The translations under genes were made by a program, and so were the position numbers. The notes under the pieces are model-generated. The model saw only the letters and a list, made by a program, of their open reading frames with translations, made no database searches and was not told the origin of the DNA. DNA of 64,000 nt from Isoetes taiwanensis (Eukaryota > Streptophyta > Lycopodiopsida > Isoetales > Isoetaceae), in assembly GCA_021234155.1 (NCBI GenBank), contig JAJEKV010000041.1:11850689-11914688 (forward strand), in the 5' to 3' direction. Positions 22,261 to 33,048 of this stretch are shown piece by piece (the stretch's first letter is position 1; each line of letters starts with the position of its first letter).

Positions 22261-23790
22261 ACCGAAAGGGTAAATCAATAATTTTTTTTTATACTGGTTT
22301 ATTAATATCTGTAATGGTGCCATGTAAATAAGACCATGCAACGAAATTTCACACTTCACAACATTGTCCCTTGCTAGGATAAATCCGTGGCTAGAGGGAT
22401 GCTTTGGCTTAGCAAAATCTCTAATGGTCACCAAATTTTACAAGGCAGAATAGTTGTGCTAGAAGGTGACTAGATAGAATTGTGGACGGAAAAATAACAA
22501 TAAAGCTGTTCCCAAATGGGCTAAAAAAATTCCTACCATGCGTTCACAACCTTATTAGAAGATAAAGTACCTATGCTAGAAGGCAAATTATTCCATGTCT
22601 TCTAAAACCAAATATGCTTGATAAGGCACGTTATATATCTCTATATCTTATATATTTCCAAACGCTAAGGACATGGCCACAACAATCACCTTTATTGGTT
22701 GAATTAAAGGATCCCCTCACAAGAAAATGAGTCTATCTTGTCATAAAGATTATACTCACATGTTGCAAAATAATACTCAGGCTTTATATTACCATCTGTC
22801 CATGTCTGGTGAAATGCAAATTCTTCATTGTGCACAGTTAGCCATGAACCCACTGTTATCCAAACTTTAGATCGACAAGAATTTTCTAGGCAATTTACCA
22901 TGTGTCCTTTCTAGCCTAAAAATCCAATATACTGTAGGACATCAGTTACTCCATTTCTCTTCATTCTCCATTTTTTATTTTCTGTTCTAAATCCCCATGT
23001 TCTAAATTGAACAAAGAGCCAATATGAAGAAACCATTTACAAAGCAGCAAATTGTAGACAATAAACCATTCACGAAGCCATTTTTGTTGATGTCGAGGTA
23101 GCTACCAAGAGAAAGAAGGGCAAACACTGAAAAAAAAAAAAAAAAAAAAAGCCCCAATATGCACGAAGACCGTATTGTGTTTATTTATTTCTTTTAATAG
23201 ATTACCCGATCTCCCAAAAACGGCAACGCCTTTATCTTTGTTATGAGAAGAAACATTCCTCCCAACAACCACAGATAAATTATTCTAATATCCTAGTCCA
23301 TGATTTGATTCAAATTTTGAGAATTTACACATATGCACTAGACATGTTCCACTTGCTATGTAGATAGTTAGAAGACCAAATAAAGTCATGGGCACTGTCC
23401 ATTTTGTCCGCACCATTCTCGCCCGATGGGCGTAATGCTTATAAAACATTGTTGTCTTAGCTCCCGTGTATGGATTGTATCCTATCTTGGTTGCTTTTTT
23501 GCTTACGTTTTTCTCGTTGTTGGCTCTTTTAACTTAATTAATGCATTAAGATAGTAACCTTAATCCAAATTTGCATGGTTGGGACCATTCAGCCCTTTTC
23601 ACATATTTACTTAACCTTGCATTAAAATTGTCCAATTGTTCATGTGTCATGGTGGCGTTACCCTAGATTGCATCGTAACTCTCAGGCTTACATGACATTA
23701 TCCTTGCCCCTCAAGAAATAAACTAGACAATCTATATAGAAAGGCTTGCATTTTGACGATTAAACTCTCGATGTGTTGCATGATGATTAA
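22261..23790. other. CACTA interior without recognisable genes
   Basis: AT-rich sequence with an A-run at 23130-23150 and no supported frame. Confidence 0.5.
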
Positions 23791-24440
23791 ACTCTAATGT
23801 GTTCCATGACATTGACAACAATAGCTAATGAAATTTATCGTGAAATGTTGGCTTTACTTGATAGTTATTGTCATATACATGATGCTGCAACATATGCTCT
23901 AACAAAGACACATCTAATGTCATTTCTAGATAATGACACAATAATTGAAGAAGGGAATGGCATTAGAAGTGATACTACAATTGTCATTAACATTAACAAG
24001 TGTATTATCATTATTACAATTACAATAAGTATTGATAAGTGATATAGGTTGTGACATTATCCATGATGCCATTAGCAACATAAATAGCATCACTCTTATA
24101 TTCTCAATATGTGATACTACAAATGAAGCTATTGGTGAAACTATAACTGGCAAAAGCTATAACACTTATATTGTCATTAACACAATTTGAATAATAATTG
24201 ATAGAAAGCTTGATGCAATATGTGATATTATACATGATGCTATTACCAACACATATATCGTCATCAATTAGTATTGATATAATTGTTGACCATATTTATG
24301 TCGATGCCAATGATGCTATAGATGATACAATTTATGTCACTGGTAGTGTCATTATACTTTAATATCACTATTTATGATTTTAAGTGATATTAAAGTGATG
24401 CAAAATGGCTATCCTCTTGTAGTGAGTGCACGACTTTTAC

Positions 24441-24570
24441 ATCAATCCCTCAAACAGATGGCTTTGTGTCATCCTTCAAATTAAGGATTGCCAAGTTGCT
24501 TTCATAAACATATATGCCTCAACTGATCCCTATGAAAGAGAGCCTATGTGGCATGAAATTAATAACTGGA
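24441..24570 (+). pseudogene. LINE ORF2 piece 2: endonuclease middle
   Basis: Sequence between A1 and Helitron 1 that continues the endonuclease frame (INPSNRWLCVILQIKD, VAFINIYAST, WHEINNW). NIYA is the conserved endonuclease N-x-Y motif. The frame matches that of 16503 on the left when A1 and one TTAC are removed, and that of 29486 on the right when Helitron 1 is removed. Confidence 0.88.
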
Positions 24571-24644
24571 CTAGTAATGGTGCCCAGCGTTGCTGGGCAT
24601 AAGTCTGGCAACTGTTGGTTTGAACATTTTATAATAGAAGTTAC

Positions 24645-24667
24645 AGTGCCCAGCGTTGCTGGGCATA
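24645..24667. repeat. Extra internal copy of the Helitron 3' stem
   Basis: AGTGCCCAGCGTTGCTGGGC, a repeat of the terminal stem about 70 bp inside Helitron 1. The next bases (ATACG) resemble those following the terminal copy. Confidence 0.75.
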
Positions 24668-25168
24668 CGTTATATGCCAAAAGAGGCGTATGTGCTTTCT
24701 TCATATAGTTGTCATTGCATATGAGTTGAATGCGCAGTTATAATAGTTGCAATTAATTAGTTTGGCTTGTGTGTTTTGTGTCTTGGATTATAGTTGCACA
24801 TAGTTAACCCTCCTTTATGTCATTTGCCATATTGTTTGTATCATTTCATTATTCGTTAGAGTTTGTTATTTAATAGAAAGTGGAAGTATTCAGCAAAATG
24901 CTTATATTGAACCATTGTACTTCCTAGTTTTGCGGAGGGAGTGACATGCGATTGTAGTTGAATCTTCTTAGAATACAAATACAAAAGTAAAAAAGGGTTT
25001 TACACCATAAAGGCATCATTGACCGACATGGAAAAGAAAAGAATATAATTATCCTACATCCTTGAGCATGTGCTAGCGAAATTCATGCATTGACCCACTG
25101 TGAAGTTTATAGACATAATTTGCATCTTCAGATACAGACAATCTGTTCAAATTATTTCTAAAATGTGT

Positions 25169-25716
25169 CATTAGGGATTTTTTGAGATCATAAAAGGGCC
25201 TTCTAAGAACTGCTGACTAAGCTATATGAACTACCAATCAGAAAACAGAACTGGTAATCCAGTCAGCAAAACAGTTATAACTAACTCACTGGATCACATT
25301 TTCTAGCATAAGTGTTGATAGAAAAGTCCAAATGAGCTCTTGTTTGGTGCAATAGATAGATCTCATTGAGATCTTTCCAATCTTGTGTGGTTTACATATC
25401 TTTTAGCCCCGTGGGATAGTAAAAAATGGTAAAAACCATATTTTTTGGAGTTTTGACAATCATGTGGTTAAAATATGTGAAAAACATCCAAGGTTGGAAA
25501 GATCTCAACAAGATCTATCCATTGCACTAAACGAAAGCTCATTTGGACTTTTCTATCAATAGTTATGCTAGAAAATGTGATCCAGTGAGTTAGTTATAAC
25601 AGTTTTGCTGACTGGACCCGTCAGGCTCTGATTTCTGATTGGTAGTTCATTTATCTTCATTTGGCTTAGTTGGCATGTTTTGAAGGCCCTTTTTTAATCT
25701 CAAAAAAACCCTAATG
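25169..25716. mobile_element. Foldback element (long inverted repeat)
   Basis: About 548 bp with imperfect arms of roughly 240 bp. It opens CATTAGGGATTTTTTGAGAT and closes TCTCAAAAAAACCCTAATG, and internal segments also mirror (e.g. GATCACATTTTCTAGCATAA near 25292 and its inverse near 25568). No coding sequence; no clear target duplication. Confidence 0.8.
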
Positions 25717-26677
25717 GGAAACAATCGAGCATCAGAAGACAGGAAAATAATTTTGTATAAAATCTTCATCAACTACAAAATGCTCTAGGTTGGTAAAGTC
25801 CAGTCACATGGCAATCTCAGCAAGATAAAGATGCTTGCAAGAAATTCAACTTCAAACAAATGCAAGTTGAAAAGGCAACACAAACAATAGAAGTTCAGCA
25901 GCAAGAAGATCTCCATTTGACCTCTAATCTTGGCAATCATATGCTATCATTGTGAATGATCTTATATTGTATCCCCATTAACAACTTTATTTTTAAGTGT
26001 CCTAATATGCACCTCTAGTTGCCTTCCCTAAGCCACATGGAAGGCCAATTGTCATTGCCTTTAACTTCCGCATAAGATCGAATAACAGATGCATACCATC
26101 TTTACCTGAGAATGAGTCTTTACCTGATTGGCATACCATCCTGAAGCAAACTGTCTTGTGTTTAAAATCTTATCATATCAACTGGCTGCATGGAGAACAC
26201 CAAACGCAAAGTCTGCAGAAGACCTTAATGCACCTTGCTTTTCCATGCCTACATAGTCATCTGATGGCGTTCATCTTTCTGTGCCAAATGCAAATGAGGA
26301 CTCCATCTGTTAGTCACCATGAAGAGGGTAAATTCAAGCACAAAAGGTAAGGGCTTAATGCACAAGGGCTTAATGTACCCTGCTTTGCCATGTTTATATA
26401 CTCATCTGATGTTGTCCATTTTTGTGTGCTAAGAACTGTTAGTCACCTTGAAGAGCATAATCAAAATTTACTATAAGTGTTGCAGAGTTGCTCTTGAGCT
26501 CTCCCACTTCCTATCTCAATTTATAAAATCCAATCCTTTTGAACTCAATTCATCTATAGTGGCATGAGCATCTGAGGCAAATTGTTCCTACAGGGTTCTT
26601 GAATGGCAAGACCTGGCTTTGGGTAGAAGGCAAGCATGCGAGATTTTTTGCCGTATAGCTGCATACAATTTCAAACA
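25717..26677. other. Helitron 1 interior, no gene
   Basis: Unremarkable AT-rich sequence. The word TTAATGCACCTTGCTTTKCCATG recurs at about 26226 and 26366, a weak local duplication. No supported coding sequence. Confidence 0.5.
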
Positions 26678-27109
26678 AAATAAAGCTTGAACCATAGCTA
26701 TACATGCAAGCAAAAACAACCAAGGAAATTCGGAATTACCTGTAGCAGCCATATAAGATAATCGCTGGCATGGAGCATTGGGAAGTATCGAAATTAGAAA
26801 AATTGTTCAGGTGGAATACGGAACTAAGAAGTCCGTTATTTTTTTGGTCTGGGAGCAGAAATGCAAAGCAGAACAGTGGAAATCAGATTGGTGATGCCTG
26901 CTCGCCCCACAACCTCTGGCAAACGCTCCAGAGCTCCGCAAACGGAAGTTACTTTAACCAAAACCCTCATTTGAAATTGCCGTCCAAATCCTGAATTGGA
27001 GGAAGCCTAAGCTCTAACCCTATAGAGCCGAAACAAAATAAAGCTTGAACCATAGCTATACATGCAAGCAAAAACAACCAAGGAAATTCGAAATTACCTG
27101 TAGCAGCCA

Positions 27110-28926
27110 TCTTATATTATAATGTTATACCGTAAGTGCGTAGTGCATCGAGCCCTAATTTGAATGGCCAGATCATCCGGATGCATCCGGAAGGCCTAGA
27201 TTTATTGCCACGACTTACCAACATTGATTGGTCATGCTTCGATCTCTTAAGGGAAAGGGTAAATGAAAAGGGGGAAAAGGAAAAGGGAAGTGGAAAGAGA
27301 GAATGTGAAGGGCAAAAAGGCATGGGGAAAAGGGAAAAGGGAAAAGGGTAAAAGGAAAAGGGAAAAGGGTGGGGATAAGAGAAGAGAAAAAGGCATGGAA
27401 AATGAAAAGGGAAAGGGAAACGGAAAAGGCCACGAGGGAAGGAGGAAGAGATAAAGTGGAAAAGGTAAATGGAAAGGGCAAAAAAAAAAAAAAAAAGGAA
27501 AGAGGAAAAGGTTCAAAGAAGGAGAAAATGGAGGAAAAAAAAAAACATGGAAAAGGAGGAGAAAAAGCATGGGAAAAGGAAGGAGCATGAAAAAAGGGGA
27601 AAAATAGAAGCGTTGAGAAAAGAGGAAAAAAAGGAAGGGACAAATGGCATAGCAAAAAGGAAAAAAAAAAAAAAAAGAGAGGGAAGGAAAAAAAACGCAT
27701 CAAGAAAAGGGGAAAGAGTGAAAGGTTGGAAAAATGAGGAAAGATAAGAAAAGGAACAAAAACGGATGGGGAGAGGGGAAAAGAAAAGGCATAGAAAAAG
27801 GGAAAAAGGAGAAGAAAGAAAAGGAAAGGAAAAAGGGGAAAGGGAACCTAGGTAAAGGTCACAAGGAAAAAAGAAAGGAAAGGGAAAGGGGAAGGGCATG
27901 AGAGAAAAGGGAAGAGGAAAAATGGTGAAGAAAGGGAAAAAGGAAAAATGGGAAAAGAAAAAGGGGCAAAAGAGAAAGGGTGGGGAAAAAGAGGAAAATG
28001 GGTATAGGAAATAAGAGAATAAAACAAATGTGCAAAAGGTAATGGAAAAAGGAAAAGGAAAAGGAAAGGAAGGGAAAAAGTGTACGGGAAAAGGATCTAA
28101 GAAGGAGGAAAAGGGAAAGAAAAAAAAAAATCCATCAAGAAAAGGAAACGGGAAAAAGGGAAAGAGAAAGGGAAGCAGGGGGAGTGATGGAGGGAGGGAA
28201 AGGGAAAAAGGACATGAGGAAAGGAAAAGAGAAAAGAAAAAGGAAGGGTTGAAAGAAGGGAAAATTGCACGGGAAGAGGGAAAGGGTGGGAAAAGGAGGA
28301 AAAGGAAGCACGGGAAAAATAGAAAGAAGAAAAGGGTGGGAAAAAGGGCATGGGAAAAGGGAAATAGAGAAAAAGAGAACATGGAAAAGGGAAAGAGGGA
28401 AAGGGTGAGGAGATGGAAAAAGGGAAGGTAAAAAGGGCATGGAAAACGGAGGGAGAAAAGAAAAATGGAAGGGAAAAGGGCACACAAAAAAAGGAGGAAA
28501 AGAGTGGGAAAACGAGGAAAATAGGCATGGAAAAGGGCGAAAGAGTAAAAGGTTGAGAAAAAGGGAAGACATGGAAAAAGGGTGGGGAAAAGAGAAGGCA
28601 TAAAAAAAGAGAAAGGGGAAGGGAAAAGGGCAAAGAAAAAAGGAAAGAGGGAAAAGGTGGAGAAAGGAGCAAAAGGGAAGGGAAAAAGGTTATCGGGAAC
28701 ACGGAAGGGGGAAGGAAAGGGATGGAAAAACAAGGAAACATGTGAGAAAGACGAGAAAAAAGAAGAAAAGAAAAAAAAAGTAGAGAAAATAAGAAAAAAT
28801 GAAATGCGGGATAGAGCAAAAGGGAAAGGGAAAGGGAAAGGGAAAGGGATAGGGCTTTTCTCACTGCATCCCAAAGCATTTACAGGCTCTCAACTTATGC
28901 CCAGCAACGCTGGGCACCATTACTAG
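27110..28926 (+). mobile_element. Helitron 2, nested in Helitron 1
   Basis: 1817 bp. Starts TCTTATATTATAATGTTATA, ends GCCCAGCAACGCTGGGC-ACCATTA-CTAG, inserted between A (27109) and T (28927). The same site is intact in the neighbouring tandem copy (A26751|T26752), so both ends are exact. Its ends match those of Helitron 1, so both belong to one family. About 90% of the body is a purine-rich tract; no protein gene. Confidence 0.92.
27240..28850. repeat. 1.6-kb purine-rich low-complexity tract
   Basis: The plus strand is almost wholly G and A (words GGGAAAAGG, GGAAAAGGGA). It creates long false frames on both strands (Lys/Glu/Gly-rich or Phe/Pro/Ser-rich). It fills Helitron 2 between its ends. 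Confidence 0.95.
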
Positions 28927-29140
28927 TATAAGATAATCGCTGGCATGGAGCATTGGGAAGTGTCGAAATTAGAAAAATTGTTCAGGTGGAATACGGAACT
29001 AAGAAGTCCGTTATTTTTTTGGTCTGGGAGCAGAAATGCAAAGCAAAACAGTGGAAATCAGATTGGTGATACCTGCTTGCCCCACAACCTCTGGCAAACG
29101 CTCCAGAGCTCCGCAAACGGAAGTTACTTTAACCAAAACC

Positions 29141-29455
29141 CTCATTTGAAATTGCCAGTCCGAGGAAGCCTAAGCTCTAACCCTATAGAGCCAGCAGAAG
29201 CATTTGAAAAAAAGGCCTAAGGAAATCGTGGAAACAACCATCCATCCATTCGATCTAGGCAAAATAATATAGACCGCCGATTTAGGGCGTGGTCCATCCT
29301 CATTTGAAATTGCCAGTCCGAGGAAGCCTAAGCTCTAACCCTATAGAGCCGAAAACAGAAGCGCTAAAAAAGGCCTAAGGAAATCGTGGAAACAACCATC
29401 CATCCATTCGATCTAGGCAAAATAATATAGACCGTCAGATTTAGGGCGTGGTCCA
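29141..29455. repeat. 158-bp tandem duplication in Helitron 1
   Basis: Two copies beginning CTCATTTGAAATTGCCAGTC at 29141 and 29299, both running through GGAAATCGTGGAAACAACC to TTAGGGCGTGGTCCAT. Confidence 0.85.
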
Positions 29456-29485
29456 TTACTTGCACTAAAACATTATAATATAGGA

Positions 29486-32400
29486 TGAGCCAGCACCAGC
29501 ATATTGAGAATTGGGTGGTTATTGGTGACTTCAATAATACCCCCATAGTGACATGAAGCTTGGAAACAAAGTTAACATGTCTAAAAATGAAAGATACTCT
29601 TGGGACAAATGGATGTCCAGCCAATACCTTATCTATGTCCCTTCCTCAAACACCAAATTCTCTTGGAGCAATAAGAGAAAGGGAGATCAGAGGACATTCT
29701 GTATGTTGGACAGATTTTATATCCACAATTCTGCTAGCTGGTTGGACAATTGTATTGTTACTGGAGATATTGCTAGCACCATCTCTGATCATCAGCCCCA
29801 TTTTCTTGACACCAAGGATCTGAAAGCTGGCCCTAGGAGTAAGAATACTCCCTTTAAGTTCAATACATCTTTACTCTAAATGAAATCTTTCTGTCAAGAG
29901 TTCACCTCTTTCTATCTCTCCTTGCCCAAAATTGGCCAACATCAATCCATGAGGTGCTTCAATGACAAAATGCAGAAAGTCAACATCTGGGTTAAGCAAT
30001 GGGGTAAAGACCTCGCCCAGAAAAGGAAAGCTATTATGTCCAGCCTGCTGGAACAAATTAAAGATATTAGATCTGGTCTTGAAAACAATCCCAAGGATGA
30101 TTCTCTTCACTTGAGAGAGGAGCAGCTGGAAATCCAGATCAAGGCCCTTGAAGAACACCAGGTCAAAGGGATGGCCCTTAGAAGTAAAGTCAAGATGTAT
30201 AACCAGTTGGACCAGGAGAGCTCTAAAATGTTCTTCAGAATTGCTAGGAATAGATTGGTTAACAACTCTATTACTCAGCTGGAATCTGACCAAGGTCTCA
30301 TCCACACAGATGAAAAGGAAATTGCCTCAGCCTTCCTCAATTTCTACACTAATCTTTTTAAGAACGAGATGATAGAGGACAGCAAAATTCAGGAAGTTTT
30401 TGATATTGTTGGCCTCCCTAATGAGATGATGGAGGATGATTGGATAGAAGTCCCTGATCTCCCTGAGATCTTTGAAACCCTTAAGAAGATGAAGTATGGG
30501 AAGAGTCCTGGTATTGATGGCTTTCAGCCAGAATTCTTTGTGGAATTCTGGCCTATAATGAAGGATGACATTATTCAATTCGTCCAAGGGGTTTGGAGAG
30601 CCAGCACTATTTACCCCACCTTCAATGTTGGTGTAATCTCGCTCATCCCTAAGACTGATTCCCCTTCCAAAACCAATGAATGGCGCCCTATTTCCTTGAC
30701 TACCACTCTCTACAAACTAGTGGCTAAAATTATATATAGCTGATAGGATTTTGGTTCACCTTCATAATAAAGTGAATGCTTGTTAGTCTGCCTTTCTTCC
30801 CAGCAGATCCATTCTGGATAATTACATTGCTGCAAATGAGGCACTCCATTGGAATAGGTTGACCAAACAAAACTGCATCCTCCTCAAGCTGGACTTTAGA
30901 AGGGCTTATGATTGCATCTCATGGAAATTTTTAGAGAAAGCTCTTGACCATATTGGCATTCATCCTGCCCTTATTAAGCTTATCATGGGGTTAAACCAAA
31001 AAGCCACTTCCTGTGTGTCTTATCAATGGAACTCCCACGGGTTTCTTTCCCATTCAAAGGGGGGTGAGACAAGGGTGCCCCCTGGCCCCCTACCTCTTCA
31101 TAATTGCTGCAGAAATTCTCACCAAGATGATCCTTTCATACCAAGATAAGGGTCTGCTCCAAGGTCTCCGAATGCCTGATTCAAATAAACAGCTCTCTAT
31201 TCTCCAATATGCTGATGACACCTTCACCATGCTTTTAGAGCTGATAATAGTAACATGGACAATTTTATGGACTGTATCACTAAATTTGGTGCTGCTTCTG
31301 GAATTCATCTGAATTATGCCAAATGTTCCATTCTTTCTGATGGTTCCTACCCTGACCTTAACACTCATGGCATCAAATTTGTTCCCAATGGTCACTACTT
31401 GACCCTCTTAGGCCTCCCCCTTGCAGTGCATATGTCTCATAAGGTAGCTTGGCAGCCTCTGAGTAATAGGATCAGGAAAAAACTTCTCCTCCTTAAAGGA
31501 TCTTTGTCTCTAGCTGGGAGAATTCTGATTGCCAATTCTGTACTTGCAAGCAGTCATGTCTACTTCTCTTCTGCTCTGATTGCTGACAAAGCTTCTTACA
31601 GCAAAATTGAGCAATGCATTAAAGAGTATATCTGGCAAGGCACCCATCTAACTGCTTGGGATGAGTTGACTCATAGTAAAAGATCTGGGGGTCTGGGATG
31701 TAAATCCTTATTTCTGCAGGCCCAAGTGCTAGGGGCCAAAAATGTTTGGAAAGCCATCTCTGGCTTCCAATCTCCTGCCATGGATTTTATCAGGTTCTGG
31801 TTTAATAAAAGTAAACCCTTGGGAAGTCCCTCCCTTAAACATCAACTTCCAGATTCTGTTTTCTATGAGTTGCAGTGTGCAGCAAATACTTCTCCTCTCC
31901 TTAGGAGCATCTTTAAAGCCTGGGAGAAAGTTGCTGCAATTTTTACACGTGACAAAGTGTCCAATTCTGTGAGGGATACCTCCATATTATGGTCACCTAT
32001 TATGGCCCCCCTTCCTTTTCTGCTATGGCTATTTGTCACCCTACCTGCTATAAAAAAATGGCATTCTGCCAATATCTTATATGTTAGGGACCTCATTGAT
32101 GAAAAGGAGAATTGGATTCCTTGGGAAGTGATCAAGAGGAGAGTAGGAGGTGGTGCTACTCACAGGTTAATATATAAGAATATTGTGCTGACTTATTCCC
32201 CCTACTTGGGCAAAGATGGTAATGGGGAAAGTCACTCCCCTTTGAACTGGTTTTTCAAAGTCAAGAGGAGTTATAAAGTTTTCAAGATCTACCATGCATG
32301 TCTTCCTCAGAAAAACAGAAAGCATGCCTCCCTCCAGGGTCTTTCTCCCAAGAATTTCAAGAAGACTCTACAATCCAGTTGGAAATCCTATGCCTGCCCT

Positions 32401-33048
32401 AAGATAAAAGTCTTCTCATGGCTTATCCTCCATAGTGCTATCCTGAGCAACAATAACATGATTAAGAGGAACTTCAAGTCTGTTCATAGTGCTCTCTGCC
32501 AACTCTGTAACACTCAAGATGAGTCTGTGCTACACATTTTCACTTGCCAAAGGACTCAGGACTTTTGGAGATGGTTGACTCGGTCGGGTTTGAAAATTGA
32601 TTCTATAACCAATATTTCCCAATTCTTTCTGCTCCAGAATTCCAATGTCAATTACACTGTTTTGCAATTAGCCTTATGGATTGTTTGGAAACATAGAAAT
32701 AATGTGGCTCGCAAATGAAGTGTGACCTTTAATCGGATGAAGCCGGCCCAATTTGAACTTATTAGATGTGCTATGGCCCATAAGGCCCCAAAAATTGGAG
32801 AAGTTTGATACGGATTGGCTGAATTGGGATCCTTCAAGTCTAATTTTTTCTTTGCTCGCTTTGACTCTCTCGATTGACTGGAATGCCTTTGTGGATTTGC
32901 CTTTTTAAGCAGTGTGGTCCGTGTCTTTAGGGGGACAATTTTACAGGATGATGTCCCTACTCACCACCGTGGACTCCTGCACGACAGCCGAAGGGCGACG
33001 TTTTGGCTAAAATTTCTGCTCAAAGAAGCATATAATGCTCATATCCTT
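29486..33048 (+). pseudogene. LINE ORF2 piece 3: endonuclease end, reverse transcriptase, zinc-binding region
   Basis: The main part of ORF2. The endonuclease ends with WVVIGDFNN (about 29510) and ISDHQPHF (29790). RT follows from 29880: KSPGIDGFQPEFF, SLIPKTD, WRPISLTT, then a frameshift near 30740 and a TAG for Gln near 30786 (S-A-F-L-P-S-R follows). Next come LLKLDFRRAYDCISW and the catalytic YADDT at 31208-31222, with another frameshift between. The frame 31255-32718 carries the C-terminal RT thumb and a zf-RVT-like region (KIKVFSWLILHSAI, CQLCNTQDESVLHIF). A short terminal frame (32914-33048) leads to the solo LTR at codon ATC CTT. Inactive. Confidence 0.88.

Larger units (their letters stand above)
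20265..24424. mobile_element. Non-autonomous CACTA transposon
   Basis: 4160 bp, starting CACTACAAGAGGGCATGC and ending with its inverse GCTATCCTCTTGTAGTG, flanked by 3-bp duplications AGT (20262-20264, 24425-24427), all diagnostic for CACTA/En-Spm. Both ends carry dense subterminal words (TATCATT, GATGCTAT, GTGATA), as expected for transposase binding. It sits within the right TIR of A1. No transposase is visible. The middle (21050-23700) has gene-like pieces that I cannot identify, e.g. a minus-strand stretch starting MAPVCSEQNILLDDLKFVRF at about 22203. Confidence 0.93.
16504..24436. mobile_element. TIR transposon A1 (4-bp target duplication), CACTA nested inside
   Basis: A non-autonomous DNA transposon. 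Left end AAGTCGTATTTAATTAAAGT; right end is the inverse, ...TTAATTAAGT then GCACGACTT, split by a CACTA insertion. Flanking TTAC (16500-16503 and 24437-24440) is a 4-bp target duplication, confirmed because deleting the element and one copy restores the LINE frame. Without the CACTA it is about 3.8 kb. Layout: TIR, a segment shared with A2 (to 17150), hairpin minisatellite, AT-rich middle, a captured WD40 gene piece, C/T-rich tract, TIR. No transposase is visible. A2 at 47344-51651 is the same family. The superfamily is unknown to me. Confidence 0.88.
26678..29200. repeat. 354-bp tandem duplication in Helitron 1, second copy interrupted
   Basis: Unit one spans 26678-27031 and unit two starts at 27032; unit two is split by Helitron 2 (27110-28926) and resumes at 28927. 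The GCTTGAACCATAGCTATACA block appears at 26687 and 27041, and the TAAGATAATCGCTGGCATGG block at about 26754 and 28929. Confidence 0.88.
24571..29485 (-). mobile_element. Helitron 1 (minus strand), with a second Helitron inside
   Basis: On the minus strand it begins TCCTATATTATAATG (29485) and ends with a stem GCCCAGCAACGCTGGGC followed by ACCATTA and CTAG (24571). It lies between A (24570) and T (29486), the A|T site of Helitrons, without duplication. Removing it restores the LINE frame. About 3.1 kb without its insert. No Rep or helicase is visible, so it is non-autonomous. Contents: an extra copy of the terminal stem (24650-24664), a foldback element (25169-25716) and internal tandem duplications. 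Confidence 0.88.

Noticed and set aside
24925-24950. A Stowaway-like end (GCGGAGGGAGTGA)
   Set aside because: Only one end resembles it; no partner or TA duplication was found.
27513-28874. A 453-residue open frame rich in Phe, Pro, Leu and Ser (minus strand), and Lys/Glu/Gly frames opposite
   Set aside because: They are read-through of a purine-only tract. There is no domain, and the same composition gives frames in several phases.
24571-28926. One long element bounded by the inverted GCCCAGC stems at 24571 and 28926 (a TIR transposon)
   Set aside because: The two stems are 3' ends of two Helitrons in opposite orientation; the A|T sites, the empty site and the LINE frame fit that reading and not a TIR element.
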